The position numbers and the translations under genes were made by a program. This document shows, piece by piece, positions 10,250 through 22,311 of a stretch of DNA of 64,000 bases. The first letter of the stretch is position 1. Every line of letters begins with the position of its first letter. This DNA is from Agaricus subrufescens. Its lineage: Eukaryota; Basidiomycota; Agaricomycetes; Agaricales; Agaricaceae. Location: NCBI GenBank assembly GCA_029945375.1, contig CM057066.1, positions 310,001-374,000 on the forward strand, given 5' to 3'. The notes below the pieces were generated by a model. The model had not been told where the DNA came from and did not search any database. It saw nothing but the letters and a program-made list of their open reading frames with translations.

Positions 10250-12629
10250 ATGCCCACCTATGATGACAGCGCCCAGGGCTCTCTCCTCTTGCCCAGTACA
10301 CCGGAGCCTCGGTCCCCCCAGCCTTGGCCAGCGTGGCTCCATGGTCCTCTACCGGCCTGCTGACAAATGGGTCCACCTGTCATCCAATCTCGTGGCCTCT
10401 CGGTCTCCAGACGGCAGCGACCACAAGTCCACCTTCGTGCCTCCCAAGCTTCTCTACAACGGACAACCTGACCATTCCAACATCGGACGACTCTATAATC
10501 TCCTTCCACTCCGATTCCAAGAATCCAGGGCGCCCAGCAGGGCCTTGTTGTATACCCTTATGACTCTGTACTCCATGAACATGACGCTCCAGATGAGGAA
10601 GCAAACGCGTCTGCAATGATGAGCAAAGGAAGTCACAGCCAACAACTCACACTCTCGAGCATTCCTCTTCAACCCGGTATCTTATCAATCCCTTTTGACT
10701 CGCCCCTTGTCTGACTTCAGATTGTGTAGCTCAATGTGTCTGTTCCCTCGCAGGTGAATAGGACTGCCTGTTCTCAAATCTCATAAATGTCAGCAACCAT
10801 GATTCCATCCTCGCGACACCCAGAGTCACGTACAACAAGCAATCTATCCTTTTGGTGTTCGGTGACTCCATGTTCCCCTTCTACTGCCACGCCAAACATG
10901 AAGTGGTTAATCCAGATGTTGAAGACGTCCTCCCTAATCTTCAAGGAACAGTGACATGAGAAGTCAAAAGACTGCCTCTCCTCCCAGGCCATTACTAATG
11001 TTTCTGTCCTCCTCATCCCGGTGCTTACCCTCTCGTGCTTACCAGATCGGTGTGACTATATTTCTCAATAACATGGGTATGTTCTTAATCTCCTTGTGCA
11101 TTCGTATCTCACTCTCTACCCTCCAAGCCAACCACCTGCCACATTCCAACTCCCAACCCCATGGATCGTGACATTTCCAAAGAGGCTTCTCGTACTGGTC
11201 TTCGTGGTGAAGACTTCGACGATGAACTCTACCAGGATGACAGATTGTTCCATCTGGACGATAGCCCTTTTTGGAAACTGCTGGGCTCTGGTATACTCGG
11301 AACCACAGATTTGTGGTATGACCCCTGACAAGTCGTCACCTACAACAGCACCTTGTTATACCCCTTGATTCCACTGCCACTTTCCAACCGTACTCTACCC
11401 TTTATCGCACCATCTACACTCTCAACGCTCCATCTTAGCAGTAGCATAAGGTCGGCTGCTCCATTCATTCCTGCCGCCAATTACAACTTGAGGTGTCATG
11501 AAGGGGCGCTTCCATCATAGAACAATTGCTTCTCTACTCAACATTATATCAAAGTTGAAGTCATTTTCTGTAGCATCGGACAAAATTCCCAAGCATATCT
11601 CAGAACTTTCCTCTTCCCTTCTTTCCTAATGCGTGAGTTGACCATACTTCTCATAGTGACCCAGTGTTAGGACAATGCAAACTTGGCAAGACACAACTAC
11701 CGACAGAATGCGGCTATACAGCTATGTTTTGTGTGATGGGGAACATTCCCTAATTGGGCAAATCCTGCCGGTCTGCATACTGCGGTAGCTTCATGGCGAA
11801 AAGGCGGGGGAAATTTAACTGTTTTAAGTTGACCACTGGGGTGGAGTGTTGTACGTCCCTCATCTTATTTCTACAATCCTGCCTAATATTTACTAGAGCA
11901 TTTTTATGCTTTGATGCAGCTCATCTGGGTCTTATTTACAACAAAGGCCGAGGAGCATCCAAACTTGATATCTTTGAAGCCAAAATCAACAAGACGTCAG
12001 CTTGACCCAAGTGGCTTCTCAATCTGCCCTTCATGCCGTTCACTCATGATCATGAATACAACGCAGATGCCTTAACCATTTCCGATCCTTCGCCAGCTAT
12101 TCCCAACAATTATCATAGCCCAGCTATCCAGCAGGCTATTTCGCGATTGATGCGAGTTCCAAGTGATATGTTGCAAGGATCAGTACAACTTGGTTAAGCT
12201 AAGCCCTACAAGCTTTTCGGGCTCAAGTGTTGGTCGGATCTGAATGATCTGGGTTTGGAGTATACCCAATGGGGTATGGATGGGAAATCGTTCTATAAGG
12301 CGGATGCTCCTGCTGTTGTAGGGTCAGATCCTGAGGCTCAGGGGAATTCAAGTGTCGGACAGAGGTTTATCGTTGTTGAGCCCATGTCCATTATGCTCAA
12401 CTTGGGTGTCTCGCGTACGTCGGCTGCCTGAGGCTATTCAAATTAAGATACTGACCCTCCTTAACAACAAACTGGCAGACAATTGATACGCCGACGGTAT
12501 CATTCCCCACCGAGTCCCTCGTTAATTATGTAAGGGTTTTTCAGAGGAAGGACTCGACCAATACCTGCTACGACACTAAGGAGTTACTGACCGCAGGTTA
12601 TGTTGCGAGTCATATTGATACCTATGAAG
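10250..12629 (+). pseudogene. SKN1/KRE6-like GH16 beta-glucan synthesis protein, broken copy 1
   Basis: Pieces of a fungal KRE6/SKN1-type protein appear in order. An N-terminal start MPTYDDSAQGS lies at 10250, an acidic YPYDSVLHEHDAPDEEANAS stretch near 10550, and a possible membrane segment near 10960. DDSPFWKLLGSG...DLWYDP lies near 11260 and ends in a stop. A GRGASKLDIFEA active-site region is at 11946, and the C-terminal QTID...FPTESLVNYVRVFQ exon is at 12480-12629. Frameshifts and stops separate these blocks, so no functional protein is possible. The first catalytic Glu of the usual E-x-D-x-x-E motif is Lys. The same family is repeated at 22.3-23.8 kb. Confidence 0.75.
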
Positions 12630-13173
12630 GTGAGTGGTTGTTCTTTGGTTTCTTGGTTGTTTGTTCCAGTGGTCATGTACTTGTGGTGTTGTCCACATAC
12701 CTTCAACATTGCCTTGACACCACTCGGCCTCACTGGCATGTTCCGCATCGGAAACAATCCTTCATTTCCCAGCCTGACAATCTCTCAATGCTGCTCCTTT
12801 CCCTAACCATTTACTCAATGTGCCCACTAACGATGTCATGTTCTATGTTATACCCAGACCGAAATGCTACTGCGTAGTTTTATATGCAGCGAAGGATAAG
12901 CTCTACAACAGATCATGCTAGTATCGCATACACTTCATGGACACTTTATCTCACACCGTCCCTTATCCTGATTGCTTGCCTTTGGGGCCATGCTTCATCT
13001 TTTTACTAGCTAGAGATCAACGAGTATCTACTGTCTGTTTTTCTGTATGGATTCATGATCAATGAGATACACAATGATATTCCTACAAAGCATATTTTCG
13101 TCTCATAACAATTTCGGAACCAACAAAGAAATTGGTAACAAAAGAATGAACAGTCAGACAGAAACTTTTCAGA
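12630..13173 (+). other. 3' flank of GH16 relic; gene-free
   Basis: A GTGAGT donor follows the last clear GH16 exon. A peptide resembling the family's terminal exon (around NIALTPLGLTGMF, 12705-12745) may be a remnant. The stretch aligns with 23777-24150, sharing ACTTTATCTCACA-C and GGGGCCA-C-CTT patches. The duplicated segment ends near 13060. Confidence 0.5.
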
Positions 13174-16100
13174 TTACATGCGATCGGGATAGGGTAGAAA
13201 ATAATAGCCCAAATCTCCTGCCTTCTGCTTCCTCTCTTTTGGCTGGTGTAGCTGTTCTTTCAAGTCATCTTGAGTATACTCATATTCAAAAACTGCAAAC
13301 TTCTGCCCTGGACATCCAGCTATCAAGACCTGGAGGTCTGGCCTGCATTTCTGGAAAAGTTGAAGGCCTGATATGTATTCTTCTAATTCTTCAGGTGACT
13401 GTGGCTGAATGATAGAATATCAGAAAGTCAAATAGCTCAAGGCAGATTAGATCTCACATCATTTCCCCGATATTTCTGCTTTTGTGAGCCTATATCACAA
13501 AGCAACACATGGCTGGATACTCTGTACCACTCAAGATGATCAAATTGAAGATCTTGAAATTGGATTCCATGAACAAGATCTCTGCTAGTGAGCTCTTCTT
13601 CATACATCTATAATCTAGATTAGACAAGGAGTGGTTTCAAAATTGTTGGCTTACATTCCAAATGCCAAATAACCAGGTAACAAAGTCATTCCGATAATAC
13701 CATGTGCCCCTTGTTATGGTATTGAAATCCAGCTGGCCAAGTAAATGAAAAACATAATCCTGACTCTGGCTTGATTTGAGTTCAGCAGGACTATATCCCA
13801 TGAGTGACAAAGTGGGAGCACTATGAACATTTTGACGTAAATCCAAGTTGAAGTCAGTTATGGCTGAATCATTTGATGGATTGACACCAGAATGATATTG
13901 TGAGCAATAGTCATGCCAGATGGAATCACCTGTGAAAAATTGATGAGAATATATAAGAGTATAATATTACATTAACTCACCAGATTTTCCATCAGAAAAC
14001 TTCTTGAACCTTTCCCAAATCCCAATCAGCAGCTTCCATACATCATTTCTTCTGTTCTCCAAAGAGATATAGAATTTTTTGGATCTATCTGAGTCCACCA
14101 AATACTCATAGAATGAAGGATAAGAGAAAACTACCCTTTCCAAAGGAGCATTTTCTGGAGGCATCTGGACCATAGAGCAGCCACTGAGTGCAGCATAGAC
14201 TATACTCAGCTCAATGCCAAGAACAATAGAAACACCCTTGGGAGTTTGAAAAGCATAGCATTGCCTAGCTATACCATAGAGAAGAACACCAAAGATCTGG
14301 TGGATAGTGGGCCACATGTCAGAAGAGAATGAGGTGAGAATGTGGGTGTATAGAGCATCAACATAGATGAAGGGCTGATCATCAGGAGGACCAACCCTGT
14401 CAATGAGAGCTACAAGCTGGTCAAGGCAGGATGTAGGGTTACCATGATGAGGATCCTTGATAAATTGAATAGCCAAAGTAGCAAATGAGGACTGGTGAGA
14501 GACAGCACCTCCAAGTTTGAGAAGCTGCTCCTGGCTAGGCCAGTTCTCTGGCATAGTCTGTGAATGGTTGGCTGAAATAGCTTGAAGGCTATCCTTGAGA
14601 TAGTGCTCAGCATCATGGTAGAAGGTGGAGTGGGGATAGGGAACAGCAAAATAGATCCAAACTTGAGCCTCAGCTTGAGAAAGGGAAGGATCTAGACTAT
14701 GAGACTGTAGATCTGAGGCAGTAGCCTGATATCTGAATATCAGACAGGCATTCCCTGGACTTCCACAAGCTAGGACTGGGAGATGTGGGAAATGTAATTC
14801 AAGCTGAGGTATCTCAGCAAGAATTTCTCCAAAATCATGCTAGACCTAAGATTAGCAGATACAATACAATAAACAAATTATTTCTCACTGTTGTATAGTA
14901 CCAGGTCTTCAGTATTTGTTTGTCTTGAATAATATACATTGCAGCATCACAAGTTCCAACCTGAGCAAATTGGGCTGGTTTCAATCCTACTTCCTGAATA
15001 ATCCCTCTAGCAACAAGTTCTTCCTGATAGACCTATATCAAAGTTTAATAGAGGAAAACCATGGAAAATGCTGAATTATTACCCACCTCCCACATATCAA
15101 ATAACCAAAACAGAAATTTCGGCAATGTCCCAATCAGTGAAAACCCATAACACATGGTAGCATCCTCAAGCTGGCCCAGTAGACCAAAACATTGAGCTTT
15201 ATCTCCATCAGATGAGAATGGCTCCTTATTCTTCAAATCATGCTTTTCAACCAAAAATGTAAAGAGTGCTTCATGGATATACCGCATGAGGTGCCATTGA
15301 TGACCTCCAGTAATGCTACCAAACAGGTCAGCTTTATAAATGAGTACATTGCTAGACTTTCCTACTCACGGTCCAGATGAGATTGATGATGAGACGTATT
15401 TCATCCATCTGTTTACATATAACAGGCCTGAAGAGTCGGTGTTACCAAATTATGGCCTTGATTATACAGTATCAAATTACCTGGTGTTTGAGGGCAGGTT
15501 GTCCGAAAGTCCTCCCAAATGATGAGGGATGACTGAAGTAAGTCGTCTTCAACACCTTGAAGAGAAATACAAAATTGTTTGGATCGATCCGAGTCCAGCA
15601 AGTAGTCACCAAATGAAGCATGATAGAAAGCTGCTGGCTTCATGTGGGCGTCTTCGGGATCAGAGGTATTAAGCAGTGAGTAGCAGCCATTGACTGAGGC
15701 GTAGATGGTGGCCATATCCAAATTGAGGATTAGAGACATAGCCGGCAGTAGCTTTAGAACGTGTTTGTGCCCCTCGCCCTGGGCATACAACAGGGCACCA
15801 AGCACCCGTTTCGTAGTCGGCCATACATCAGACGGAATAGAACTGAGGATACTCGTATAGAGCGCATCCAGGTGGGCGAATGGCTGAGTATCAGAGACAG
15901 CGGCCGGGAGACCATTGAAAGCAGATAGAACCTGGCCAAGGCGTCTGGTAGGGTTGGCATACCGTGGATCACCAATGAACCGAACTGCCGTATCGGCGAG
16001 CACAAACAAGCCAGACACAGCATCAGCTAGCTGCGAGAATTGTTCCTCGCTAGGCCATTGCTTCGGTACAGTCCGTGGAAATTCTCTCCGGATTCTCTCC

Positions 16101-17180
16101 AGGTTGTCCTTGAGGAAGCGCACAACATCTCGGCGGGCTTCCTTCGAGTTGGCAGGCACATACTCTTTCAAGTATGTAGACACTACCTTCTCTTCGTCGA
16201 ATGTGTCTTTGATATGTGGCTCCGGGCGACTGGCAACAAGCCAGTGGAGAGGAACGTCGGGATGTTGAACAATAAAGTCGGTGATGAGGCGGATGATCTC
16301 TCGCTGTGATTGGTGTTCGTCGAGCTCATCGAGTCCATCCAGTATGATACCCCATGGGTGTCCACCAGCTCCGATCCCCCTTTCAACAAAAGGCTCAACA
16401 ATGAAGATCTTGAACTGTTCCTCCATCCCTTTAGTGACTACCGCGGGGTCTCGGGCAAGTTTCTCAGTGACGAAGGTGCAGTACTCCTCGATATGTGCTG
16501 CAAGCTGGTAGGCGATGGTGATGAAGAGTTTTTTGGAGCTATTGCGTCCGTTAGGTCGGGACACAAATGTGGAGGCTCCGAGATGCTTTGACTTGGCCAG
16601 CTTGTCTGCAAGGGTCTGCATGATCGCTGATTTACCGACACCAGCGGGACCATAGACCCAGATGAGCAACTCCTCTTTTTCTTCGTCGTAAAACCAGGTA
16701 ATAATATGTTCGTTGATTTCGATGCGAGTACCGGGATGACATTTGGGAGGAGGGTCGCGATCGGAGGAATCATGTGCTGCGCCCTGAATGCTGTGCGTGA
16801 AAAGTAGTTCCATAGCTGCAGCGATTCATTAATCACGAATATAATATACCCTGATAATGATTCTCGCACCTTTGCCTTTTCTATCACTCGCTTCGTGAAT
16901 ATGGACTGCAGGAGTATCCACCATCACAGAGTTGTTTATCGAGAAGTGGCTGGCGTTGTTGAAAAACCCGCCACCTGAGGTCGATTGAACTGCAGTAGCT
17001 AATCACTCCGTCAGCATGCTACGCCGATGTTCAATACAAATTCTCCTTACTCTGAACTGAAGCCTGGTCAACGACGATCCTGGGTGTACTGGCACTAACA
17101 GATGCAGTGTCCACGACATCAGAGGTACCAGCAGCCGGAAGGGTGGGGGGTGAATTATCGTGATCGTCTGAGTCGGACAT
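13174..17180 (-). CDS. STAND/NLR-like NACHT protein A with duplicated C-terminal half
   Basis: Signal-transduction ATPase of the NLR type, about 1,190 residues in ten exons. Start ATG is at 17180 (MSDSDDHDNSPP); exons include 17051-17180, 16870-16989, 15481-16816, 15370-15427 and 15087-15315, and the stop is at 13174. Exon 2 encodes GGGFFNNASHFSINNSVM. Exon 3 begins with the PPPKCHPGTR signature, then Walker A GPAGVGKSA, Walker B IILDGLDELDE and SRPEPHI, followed by a helical region. A C-terminal domain comes next (WLFDMWEVYQEELVARG ... PVLACGSPGN ... YFAVPYP). The frame then runs directly into a second late-NACHT region (YLKDSLQ...MPENWPSQEQ) and a second C-terminal domain ending YYFLPYPDRM. 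Every junction I chose keeps frame with no stop. It has no membrane anchor, unlike B and C. Ligand and effector role are unknown. Confidence 0.75.
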
Positions 17181-18060
17181 GAGCGGAACATAATGCAAAG
17201 GTAAACGAGTGGGCACAGACCCCGAGTGGCAGCTTTGCCCTTCTTGCGGCTGGAAAAGGGATTGCGAATAAATGCCTTGATTTTCTGGTGTTTCGAACCT
17301 GAGCCCATGGTTGGGTGTGGCAATATCAGTCAGAAAGTTGTGCTTCAAAAGTTCAGCGGGAGTAGAGGATGGGAGGCGAGACGGGTGGACGTGGAAGCTG
17401 GCGGGCTGTACGTTGACTGATTGGTTCGAGTTGGGATCAAACACAGCCAGAGATCCCACGTATCCAACCTCGTGGCACTCACAAAGAATATCGAATCCTC
17501 GAGTCCTTCATACGGACAGTTCCCTCTCGATACTTGAGAATAATAAAGTGGGTGGCATGATATTTCTAGTATGTAAACAAAGTGGCTGCACACATGCTTC
17601 TTGATGAACACACCCATCACATATTAGAGACTCTTCGTTACCCTATAATCCTACTCGACTCATACGACGATCCAGCTGGCCTGGCTGCAGGAACATATAC
17701 CTGATTGCCGCAATCGAGGCGACCTATTTCTGCGGTTGAAATCCCTTTGAGGATGTCATAAATGTTCTATCCATTAGGAATGCAGTCCACCCTCTACCCG
17801 GTTCAAGGAGGCCTCTATGAGCACGCACAGTTGAGAGTGGCCATGCGGGACGCGAACTAGATATAATTGAGATTGAAAACGCCTTCGAGAAGAGCCGGCT
17901 AGTAAGGGCCTGTCATCATAGTCGTGATACTGTGTATAATCACCACAAATAGCCACAGAACGTGCAGACAGGGCCAAAGAATGGTTATGTCCTTGGAGGA
18001 ATAGTATTGTGGGAGTTTGAACCGGTAGCAGAGTCTGGTCGCGATCTAGCACGCCTCGGG
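17181..18060 (-). promoter_or_regulatory. upstream region of STAND gene A, duplicated at 7.3-8.1 kb
   Basis: Non-coding upstream region. The frame of exon 1 stays open without an ATG as far as 17459. Because patches of this region recur in the same order at 7.3-8.1 kb, it probably carried the promoter and 5' UTR of an ancestral STAND gene. No individual site can be named. Confidence 0.35.
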
Positions 18061-18769
18061 TGACATTCGTGCTGCAGCAATGAGAGCCTGGACATGCGTT
18101 CGGTCAAGAGCTAGGGAACGGTGAGTGCGTGAGTTCTAAGTGGCATTGGGGCAGACATTCAAATAGCAGAATCACGGGCGAACCTGTCACAGGGGTGTTA
18201 CATTCACCTCTTGTATTGGCAACACATTGATATTCTTCCTCATTCTCCAGGCCTTTGTCGCCCGGACACGAACGGAAGAGCTGACCGCGATGTTCTGGAT
18301 GATCATGGCGCGAATTTCAGGCCAATGAACATCCGTCATCGTGACTGGGAGCATTCCGGCTCGTTGTCACCTGTCACCTTCTCTTGGTCGGCTGTAAAAG
18401 CTGGAATGGGTGTGAAAGATCAAAGTGCTCACAATGCTCTTTATTTCCATCTTCACATATGGAGAAAAGGAACAAGAAGCAGCAGGAAGGTAGTAGATCA
18501 GGAGTGTCGTTGCCTGCGCTATCAGCCAGATAAAGGCACTATACACAACTTTACAGATTCAAGGCGCTACCTGAGGCTGGTTGGGAGAAGAGGCGACGAG
18601 AGCATCCAGTAGGGAGAGCGACTGTGGACACAAAGGTTTTGAGACCCTGCGCTTGTAGTCCAGGGAACGAAGAGGTTGATATCATGACAATTGGGATAGA
18701 CGGGAGGGTAGTCGTTTGAGCCTGGAGGGAAGCGCTAGATGCTAGGGATGGGTATCTTGTAATCCTAGG
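18061..18769. other. no gene recognised
   Basis: A 133-codon plus-strand ORF (18211-18612) has no motif and low-complexity features. No coding call is supported. Confidence 0.35.
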
Positions 18770-20140
18770 TCATGAGGGATATTGTGAACAAGGATAGTTG
18801 ATATAAAGTCCACAACGTACCGAAGAAGGCCTGTTCACCAACAAAGTCAACATAGTGCCAATACACGTAGTGGTCGCCTTGAGAACTACAGAATCTATAA
18901 TGTAGCGACTTGCTGAGGAGGGGCCGCGAGGATTGAGTAACCTTGACTGAAGGCCTGAGCTCAATCAAAGGCTTGCGCGCGAATTCCATCCCCTTTCATA
19001 AACATTCCGACGTTAAAGGACAGACGCGACATAGACATGTTGTTGCCACTGTAACGTGGCGACTCGAGTCTCATCTCAGCTTTGTCCAATATACCTGAAA
19101 CAGAAGCGCAAACTCCATCAGCTTTACCGGGCATCCCTTGACAGTAAACCATAACAGGCGTACCCAGCGTCTCCATCTCGCACCTGAGCACTCCTCTTAG
19201 TAGCTCCTCCAATACAAACTTGTACTTGCGCGACAATGGATGTGGAATTTGACCATCCTTTTGTCGATACATCACCCAGCGCCGCCGTTAAGGTTGCATT
19301 GAGGACCAGGCGGTGAACTCTCATGAGACGCTCTCTGGCCGTAAAGTACGCATCGCTGTTGTTGGCCCATAGACCTCCCATGATATCACACCCAAAAGGA
19401 CATGAAGTTCGACGCGCCTTTCTCGTCCGAGCATAGAATGAAGAATAGATGATGAGGACGTAGTGTGGCAGAAGCATGGATCTCTAACTGGGGACGAGCA
19501 CATCTATCTATACCGACAAGTCAACAATCAACTACACCTAGAATGAGTATCACATACCATTAAACTGTTGTTGTCAAGCCGCCAAGTGTCTGGTCGTGTC
19601 GGGTGGATCCATGTCCCCGGTGCAACACTCGGGTCGACGTAGACCACGAGAGGTGAAAGAACAAGGGAGTTGAGAATAGGCTGATAGGCAGCGCTCCACG
19701 TGTTCCCATTCGGGGGCTCGGTACTGTGTAACCAAGAGTCCGGGTTGAGAGAGAACCAAAGGGCGGGCCGGAATCAAGTAGCGGCCATGACTAGTTCTCG
19801 AGGTGCTGGCGCGGAGTTCTCCTGAATGCAATGTTACTATCGAAAAATCCATGCCATGTTACACTTACGATGGCAGCCACCCGTCTGGCCAGAAAGACTA
19901 GTCGTCACTCAACATGAGCGAGCCATTTTCGAAACATGCACTGATAAAGGAAGAAATGGCTGAAGGAGGTGGGGAAATACGTAGCCAGGGGTCAGGCGTC
20001 CAAACAGACAGTTGGGCCGAACAAACAGGGCCGATTTCCCTGTGCCTTGTTTGCTGTCAACAAAGACCAAATACCTCATCTCGGCTTGGAAGCACCTGCA
20101 CGGCGGTCTATATACCTCCGAAGTTCCAAAGCTAGATAGA
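18770..20140 (-). CDS. unknown spliced gene candidate (exons incomplete)
   Basis: I do not recognise the family. A TATA-like GGTATATAGACC and CT-rich leader (about 20120-19940) precede possible exons. The most convincing is 19800-19558, frame ALWFSLNPDSWLHSTEPP ... LDNNSLM, ending at a GTATGTG donor. A second reads LVLNATLTAALGDVSTKGWS (about 19320-19240). A third contains RYIIDSVVLKATTTCIGTML (about 18930-18840) and matches the relic exons at 9.1 and 9.7 kb. The N,S,T-rich character with W/P motifs suggests a secreted or luminal protein. The initiator ATG and some junctions could not be resolved, and part may be decayed. Confidence 0.35.
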
Positions 20141-20489
20141 GCGAGGCTCGCTGTCGGTCCTACGGTCCATTCACGGTGTTTGATTTTTACTGTTGAAAAT
20201 ACATATACGGGATTTTTACATTCCAAAATATATACATTACGTTGCTCAAGTTCGTAGTTTAAACCGTGTTAGTCTTAATCATCCCATTTATCATTCTCAC
20301 CAATTCACAGACGTATGACAGTGCAATCGCAAATTTACCATAGGCCCTCCCTAATCAGTCGTAGCAAATGTGAACGGAGTAGTGGCAAATCCAACACGTC
20401 AATTAGCACTGTCTTCGGAAATCGTAAAGCAACAAGCCGAGGCTATCAGGGCTAGATTAAAGATGACTTCAGGAAGCCAGCAGGTAAGT

Positions 20490-21300
20490 TATAACGAGCA
20501 AAGTGGATGAAGTCACGATCTTGCCATAGAGAATAGATTGCTAGAACCGAGGTTTCCGGATACATGAGTGACGTTGAATCCCTTTGGGGTATGCAATACC
20601 TAACTTATATATATGAATAACTGAAGTAAGGAGGTTGGTTCAGGTGAGTACGAACCTGTTCGATTATTCGAAGGCCTATGTGTCTGGAGAAGAAGATTGG
20701 CGCCACAGAACTGGTAGCATAAGAAGCTTTCTTTAGCGAAAGCAAAAGTAAGCACTGATGGCCTAATATCTCAGAAAAAATAGCAAAGACATACCGCTGG
20801 CCCCAACGATTTCCACCTTATAGTCAAGTAGTTTACGGAAGGCGTTCATCAATTTGTCCAGTGAATGCACACTGCCTGAAAGGTTGGAAACGTTAGTGGT
20901 TAGGGCGGAAACATCGTTCATGCATGCATAATTGTTGGTCCATGACCTGTCCGGACACATCGCCCTTCCTTCTAGGTCCTTACTTTCGGCGAGTCCAGCG
21001 TAGTGGATAAATGGAGTGGTCATAACGTGCTCGCGATTATCTCCTTGACCTGTGAAAGTATTCACATATCCAGAGAAGCCACTGGAGTAGTCAAATAAAG
21101 GGCGGCAGATCTGTCAATAGCGCCATACTGTTTAGCCCAAAGCCATACGTTATAGACGCAGACATACCTATCATATCCACTTCGCCTGTCACCGCCCCGA
21201 GATACGACCTCATTTGGATCTGGGCCATTCATACCATATGACACATTACATATATGTGCAGGTCGAGAATCGTACACCTATACTGAAATAGGCTGGCTCG
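20490..21300 (-). CDS. unknown spliced gene candidate with NTFTGQGDNRE exon
   Basis: Family unknown. Exons on the minus strand include SYGMNGPDPNEVVSRGGDRR (about 21245-21180) before a GTATGTC donor. The longest exon (about 21110-20795) carries CRPLFDYSSGFSGYVNTFTG, several Cys and N-glycosylation-type sites, and ends KVEIVGASG at another GTATGTC donor. After an ATATTAG acceptor the frame continues HQCLLLLSLKKASYATSS. It may be the upstream half of the gene at 18.77-20.14 kb or a separate secreted protein. The exact junction near 21130 is ambiguous. Confidence 0.35.
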
Positions 21301-22311
21301 CTGGCATGCTCGAAGCTTTGATTGAAACTGTTCAAAGTCGGTACTTTGTGTCTGGCAGCCGAACATGGACTAGACGTAGACCGACGACATACATACAGGC
21401 TACGCTGCAGCAGATCCCGCTTCATCGCATCTTTGTCGCCATGACTCCTAGTGCTCTAGCTAACCCCCGACTACTCGCTCTCCAACATCTGGTCCATATG
21501 CGCGCCAGGACTCCAGAAGGGCGCCCATCCCAAGTTATAGCAAAGTCGTTGAAAGGACGGGCGGAAGTAAATTGAAGAGTAAGTCAAATAAAAGGTTGGC
21601 CATCGGATGTGCGTGAATTGGAAGGGGGAGATACAGGACCTCGTATTGATTTATGACGTGGGTGGCATGGATGCCATTAAGAACGGACAAGGATGAAGGA
21701 GCCGATGGATAAGCAATCTGATGATTGGAGTGGGATATCATAGGACGTTGACATGACCGCAGAGCAGCGCGCAAGGGTGAATGTCTTGTTGTGAGACAGA
21801 GTCAGGGGCAGTATCGCTTGAGCCGGGAGCTTGCTGAGGACATTTTTAGTTGATGACTAGGTATAGCATCGGTTAGCATACCCGCAACAAAGCAGTACGG
21901 GTTCAAGCGAAAAACACCAGTGCGACAAAGGGGAGACTGCAAGCAGTAGAAAAGGTATTCGCATGTTCAGCTACATGCCCTGGGTTTTGACCCAAAGAAA
22001 GGCGATGAGATACAAGTGTCGCGTGTGAAAATACCTGGTCCAGTTTAAAGCGATCGGGGCAGACAGCACAAAGATCGCCCTGGCACTAGGATCAACATGG
22101 TTTGTCACGTCACGCAGAACAAATCTCCCCTTGAGAGAAGCCCACGCGCCGTCTGTCTTCACCCAGCATTCGTTTGGCGTGCCTGCCGCTCATCTGCCCT
22201 GCTTGTGTCGCGTTCCTCCGCCACCCTCTCCACGTTCATGGTCACCTGCAATGGCTCTGTCCAGTCTTCCGACTTTCCTTGTCTCGTTCCTCCCCCACTC
22301 CCCCTACGTTC
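21301..22311. other. intergenic; short tandem repeat near 22.2 kb
   Basis: No gene is supported at 21301-22100. At 22205-22350 a unit of about 80 bp (TCGTTCCTCC-CCA...CGTTCATGG-C-CCTGC-ATG) occurs twice. It covers the degenerate N-terminus of the downstream GH16 copy and corresponds to 10220-10280 in the other segment. Confidence 0.4.

Noticed and set aside
10033..10616. Several overlapping ORFs on both strands, up to 193 codons
   Set aside because: They are the GH16 relic read in wrong frames or antisense; the family match is confined to plus-strand blocks.
15340..15522. Plus-strand ORF MSTLLDFPTHGPDE
   Set aside because: It lies antisense across an exon and two introns of STAND gene A and ends without motif.
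17031..17459. Longer first exon of STAND A beginning at 17459
   Set aside because: The frame is open but begins with GTG; the first ATG is at 17180, so I use that and treat the rest as leader.
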